From the NCBI GenBank assembly GCA_947470805.1, contig CANIVU010000005.1, forward strand, positions 94,233 through 158,232: a stretch of DNA of 64,000 nt. Direction: 5' to 3'. The DNA is from Acidobacteriota bacterium. Its GTDB lineage: Bacteria; Acidobacteriota; Terriglobia; Bryobacterales; Bryobacteraceae. This document shows, piece by piece, positions 62,447 to 64,000 of this stretch (position 1 is its first letter; every line of letters begins with the position of its first letter). The position numbers and the translations under genes are program-made. The notes below the pieces were generated by a model that was not told the origin of the DNA, searched no databases, and worked only from the letters and a program-made list of their open reading frames with translations.

Positions 62447-64000
62447 ATGATCCGCGTGCGATTGTTCTTGGTTTGCCTGATTGGGTTGACGGCGTTGGCG
62501 CAGACGGGGCCGGGGCCGTTTACGGCGGCTCAGGCCGCGGCGGGGGAGGCGCTCTATCAGGTTCATTGCGCTACTTGCCATCTGGGCAATATGGGCGGGC
62601 GGAATGAGGCTCCGCAGTTGGCCGGGGGGAACTTCATGAACGCCTGGCGGGGCAGGTCGACGCGGGATCTGGTTGTGAATATGCAGTCGACGATGCCTCC
62701 TTCCAATCGCGGTGGGTTGGGGGAGGATGGCTACTTGAATATTGCCGCCTTTGTGCTGGCGGCGAATGGGTCGGTGGCGGGGCCGGGGGCGATGACGGCC
62801 GCTACTCGGGTTTCGATTGGGGCTATCGCGAATGGCGTCACGCCGGTTGACTTGCGGGCGCGGTTGGAGGCCGCGGCGACGACGAATCAGGCGACTACGC
62901 CTCCGATGGTTTCGGGGGTGAAGGGGTTGACGGTTACTGGGGAAGTTAAGAAGTTCACGCCGGTGACGGATGCGATGTTGCGGAATCCGGCGCCGGGGGA
63001 TTGGTTGATGATTCGGCGGAATTATCAGGCTTGGAGCTACTCGCCGTTGGCCGATATTACCGCGGCCAATGTGAAGGGGTTGCAGTTGGCGTGGGTGTGG
63101 GCGATGAATGACGGCGGGGCGAGTCAGCCTACGCCCATCGTTCATGACGGGATCATTTATCTTTCGAACACCAGCAATACGGTGCAGGCGCTGGATGGGC
63201 GGACGGGGGAGTTGATTTGGGAACACCGGATTGGGCCGGAATCGACGCGGGCGTATGGGGCTACGCGGAGTCTGGCGATTTATGGGGATAAGATTTTTGT
63301 GCCGACTACGGACTCGAAGCTGTATGCCTTGGCGGCTCGGACGGGGAAGATTGTTTGGCAGGCGGATGTGGGGGCTGTTGGGAAGGGCTACACGAATTCG
63401 GCGGGGCCGCTGGTGGTGAATGGGAAAGTGATCCAGAGCTTGACCGGTTGTTCGCAGTACAAGCCGGAGGGGTGTTACATCAGCGCGTTTGACGCGGAGA
63501 CGGGGAAGCTGGTTTGGCGGTTCTATACTGTCGCTCGCGAGGGGACTCCGGGTGGGGATACTTGGGGCTCGATGCCCAATTTGTTGAGAGCTGGTGGGGA
63601 TACTTGGATTACGGGTAGTTATGATCCGGAGACGAATACCGCTTTCTGGGGGATTTCGCAGGCGAAGCCGTGGCTGCGGGTGAGCCGTGGTTCGACGCCG
63701 GGGGAGTTGGGGCTGTATACCAATTCGACGGTTGCTTTGGATGCGGACACGGGGAAATTGCGGTGGCATTTTCAGCATGTTCCGGGGGAGACGTTGGACC
63801 TGGACGAGGTGTTTGAACGGGTGCTGGTGGATGACGGCGCGGACCGGTGGCTGTTTACGGCGGGGAAGGCGGGGGTGTTGTGGAAGCTGGACCGGAAGGC
63901 GGCGAAGTTTTTGGACTACAAGGAGATGGTTTTTCAGAATGTCTTTGCGCGGATTGACCCGAAGACGGGGGAGCCGACGTATCGGAGCGACATTTTGGAG
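62447..64000 (+). CDS. PQQ-dependent dehydrogenase with N-terminal cytochrome c (partial)
   Basis: The first 518 residues of a periplasmic quinoprotein dehydrogenase, cut by the window end without a stop. A signal peptide (IRVRLFLVCLIGLTALAQ) precedes a cytochrome c domain with CATCH near residue 43. A linker is followed from about residue 200 by propeller blades: YSPLADITAANVKGLQLAW, VQALDGRTGELIWEH, LYALAARTGKIVWQ, ALDADTGKLRWHFQ. It resembles alcohol dehydrogenases with a fused cytochrome. TATACG (62430-62435) lies 11 nt before the ATG. No link to the toxin-antitoxin genes next to it is implied. Confidence 0.88.
   Translation, partial: MIRVRLFLVCLIGLTALAQTGPGPFTAAQAAAGEALYQVHCATCHLGNMGGRNEAPQLAGGNFMNAWRGRSTRDLVVNMQSTMPPSNRGGLGEDGYLNIAAFVLAANGSVAGPGAMTAATRVSIGAIANGVTPVDLRARLEAAATTNQATTPPMVSGVKGLTVTGEVKKFTPVTDAMLRNPAPGDWLMIRRNYQAWSYSPLADITAANVKGLQLAWVWAMNDGGASQPTPIVHDGIIYLSNTSNTVQALDGRTGELIWEHRIGPESTRAYGATRSLAIYGDKIFVPTTDSKLYALAARTGKIVWQADVGAVGKGYTNSAGPLVVNGKVIQSLTGCSQYKPEGCYISAFDAETGKLVWRFYTVAREGTPGGDTWGSMPNLLRAGGDTWITGSYDPETNTAFWGISQAKPWLRVSRGSTPGELGLYTNSTVALDADTGKLRWHFQHVPGETLDLDEVFERVLVDDGADRWLFTAGKAGVLWKLDRKAAKFLDYKEMVFQNVFARIDPKTGEPTYRSDILE

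Overview
The window looks like chromosome from a high-GC, soil-type member of the Acidobacteriota, most likely a Solibacter/Bryobacter-like lineage. The inference rests on gene content: two Oar-like TonB-dependent receptors with an N-terminal carboxypeptidase-regulatory fold, two sets of DUF1549/DUF1553 plus DUF1501 proteins, several secreted sulfatases, esterases and PQQ/cytochrome dehydrogenases, hopanoid-modification genes, and a protein ending in a Solibacter-type C-terminal domain. No rRNA or universal marker gene is present, so the assignment is only at phylum/order level.

Layout. 60-8339 (minus) is a tightly packed eight-gene operon for acid-sugar use: otnK, otnC, an FlK-type thioesterase, a secreted protein, a Gfo/Idh/MocA oxidoreductase, a periplasmic PQQ/cytochrome c dehydrogenase, a RidA-like protein and an esterase. 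A divergent LacI regulator starts about 20 bp from otnK. 9.4-12.4 kb holds a LolA-like protein, a sulfatase with a coupled cupin, and a small membrane protein. 12.5-15.9 kb is an hpnJ - SMR - SMR - hpnI hopanoid head-group operon. A tRNA-Arg(ACG) at 15.9 kb is followed by a dead integrase and a second sulfatase inside 57-bp direct repeats. 18.9-34.9 kb is mixed metabolism and regulation: TIGR03437-like protein, GntR with a sugar isomerase, flavin pair, hydrolases, DUF59 fusion, M20 hydrolase, transporter, ArsR with SRPBCC, DinB, and M50 protease with an RCC1 protein.

35-42 kb is a translationally coupled TonB receptor - DUF1553 - DUF1501 operon. 42-59.7 kb carries dienelactone hydrolase, amidohydrolase, esterases, a second TonB receptor, a PqaA-like protein, an S9 peptidase and another DUF1553/DUF1501 pair. 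59.8-62.4 kb is a less GC-rich patch with a NucS-like nuclease, a HEPN-like protein and a HicAB plus ribbon-helix-helix module. A PQQ dehydrogenase runs off the right end.

Features that ordinary annotation would miss: (i) the + strand is C-rich from 1 to about 37 kb and G-rich from about 38.5 kb to the end, whatever the gene orientation, so a GC-skew sign change falls at about 38 kb; (ii) five copies of an intergenic element (CCCCGGGGACA ... TGTCCCC-AGACGCG) each lie just 3' of a stop codon in the same orientation as that gene; (iii) other palindromic repeats (GGTGCCTGGCACC, GGGGACAGTC) lie between genes; (iv) many start codons lie 5-10 nt after a -10 hexamer, suggesting leaderless mRNAs; (v) several decayed genes are present.
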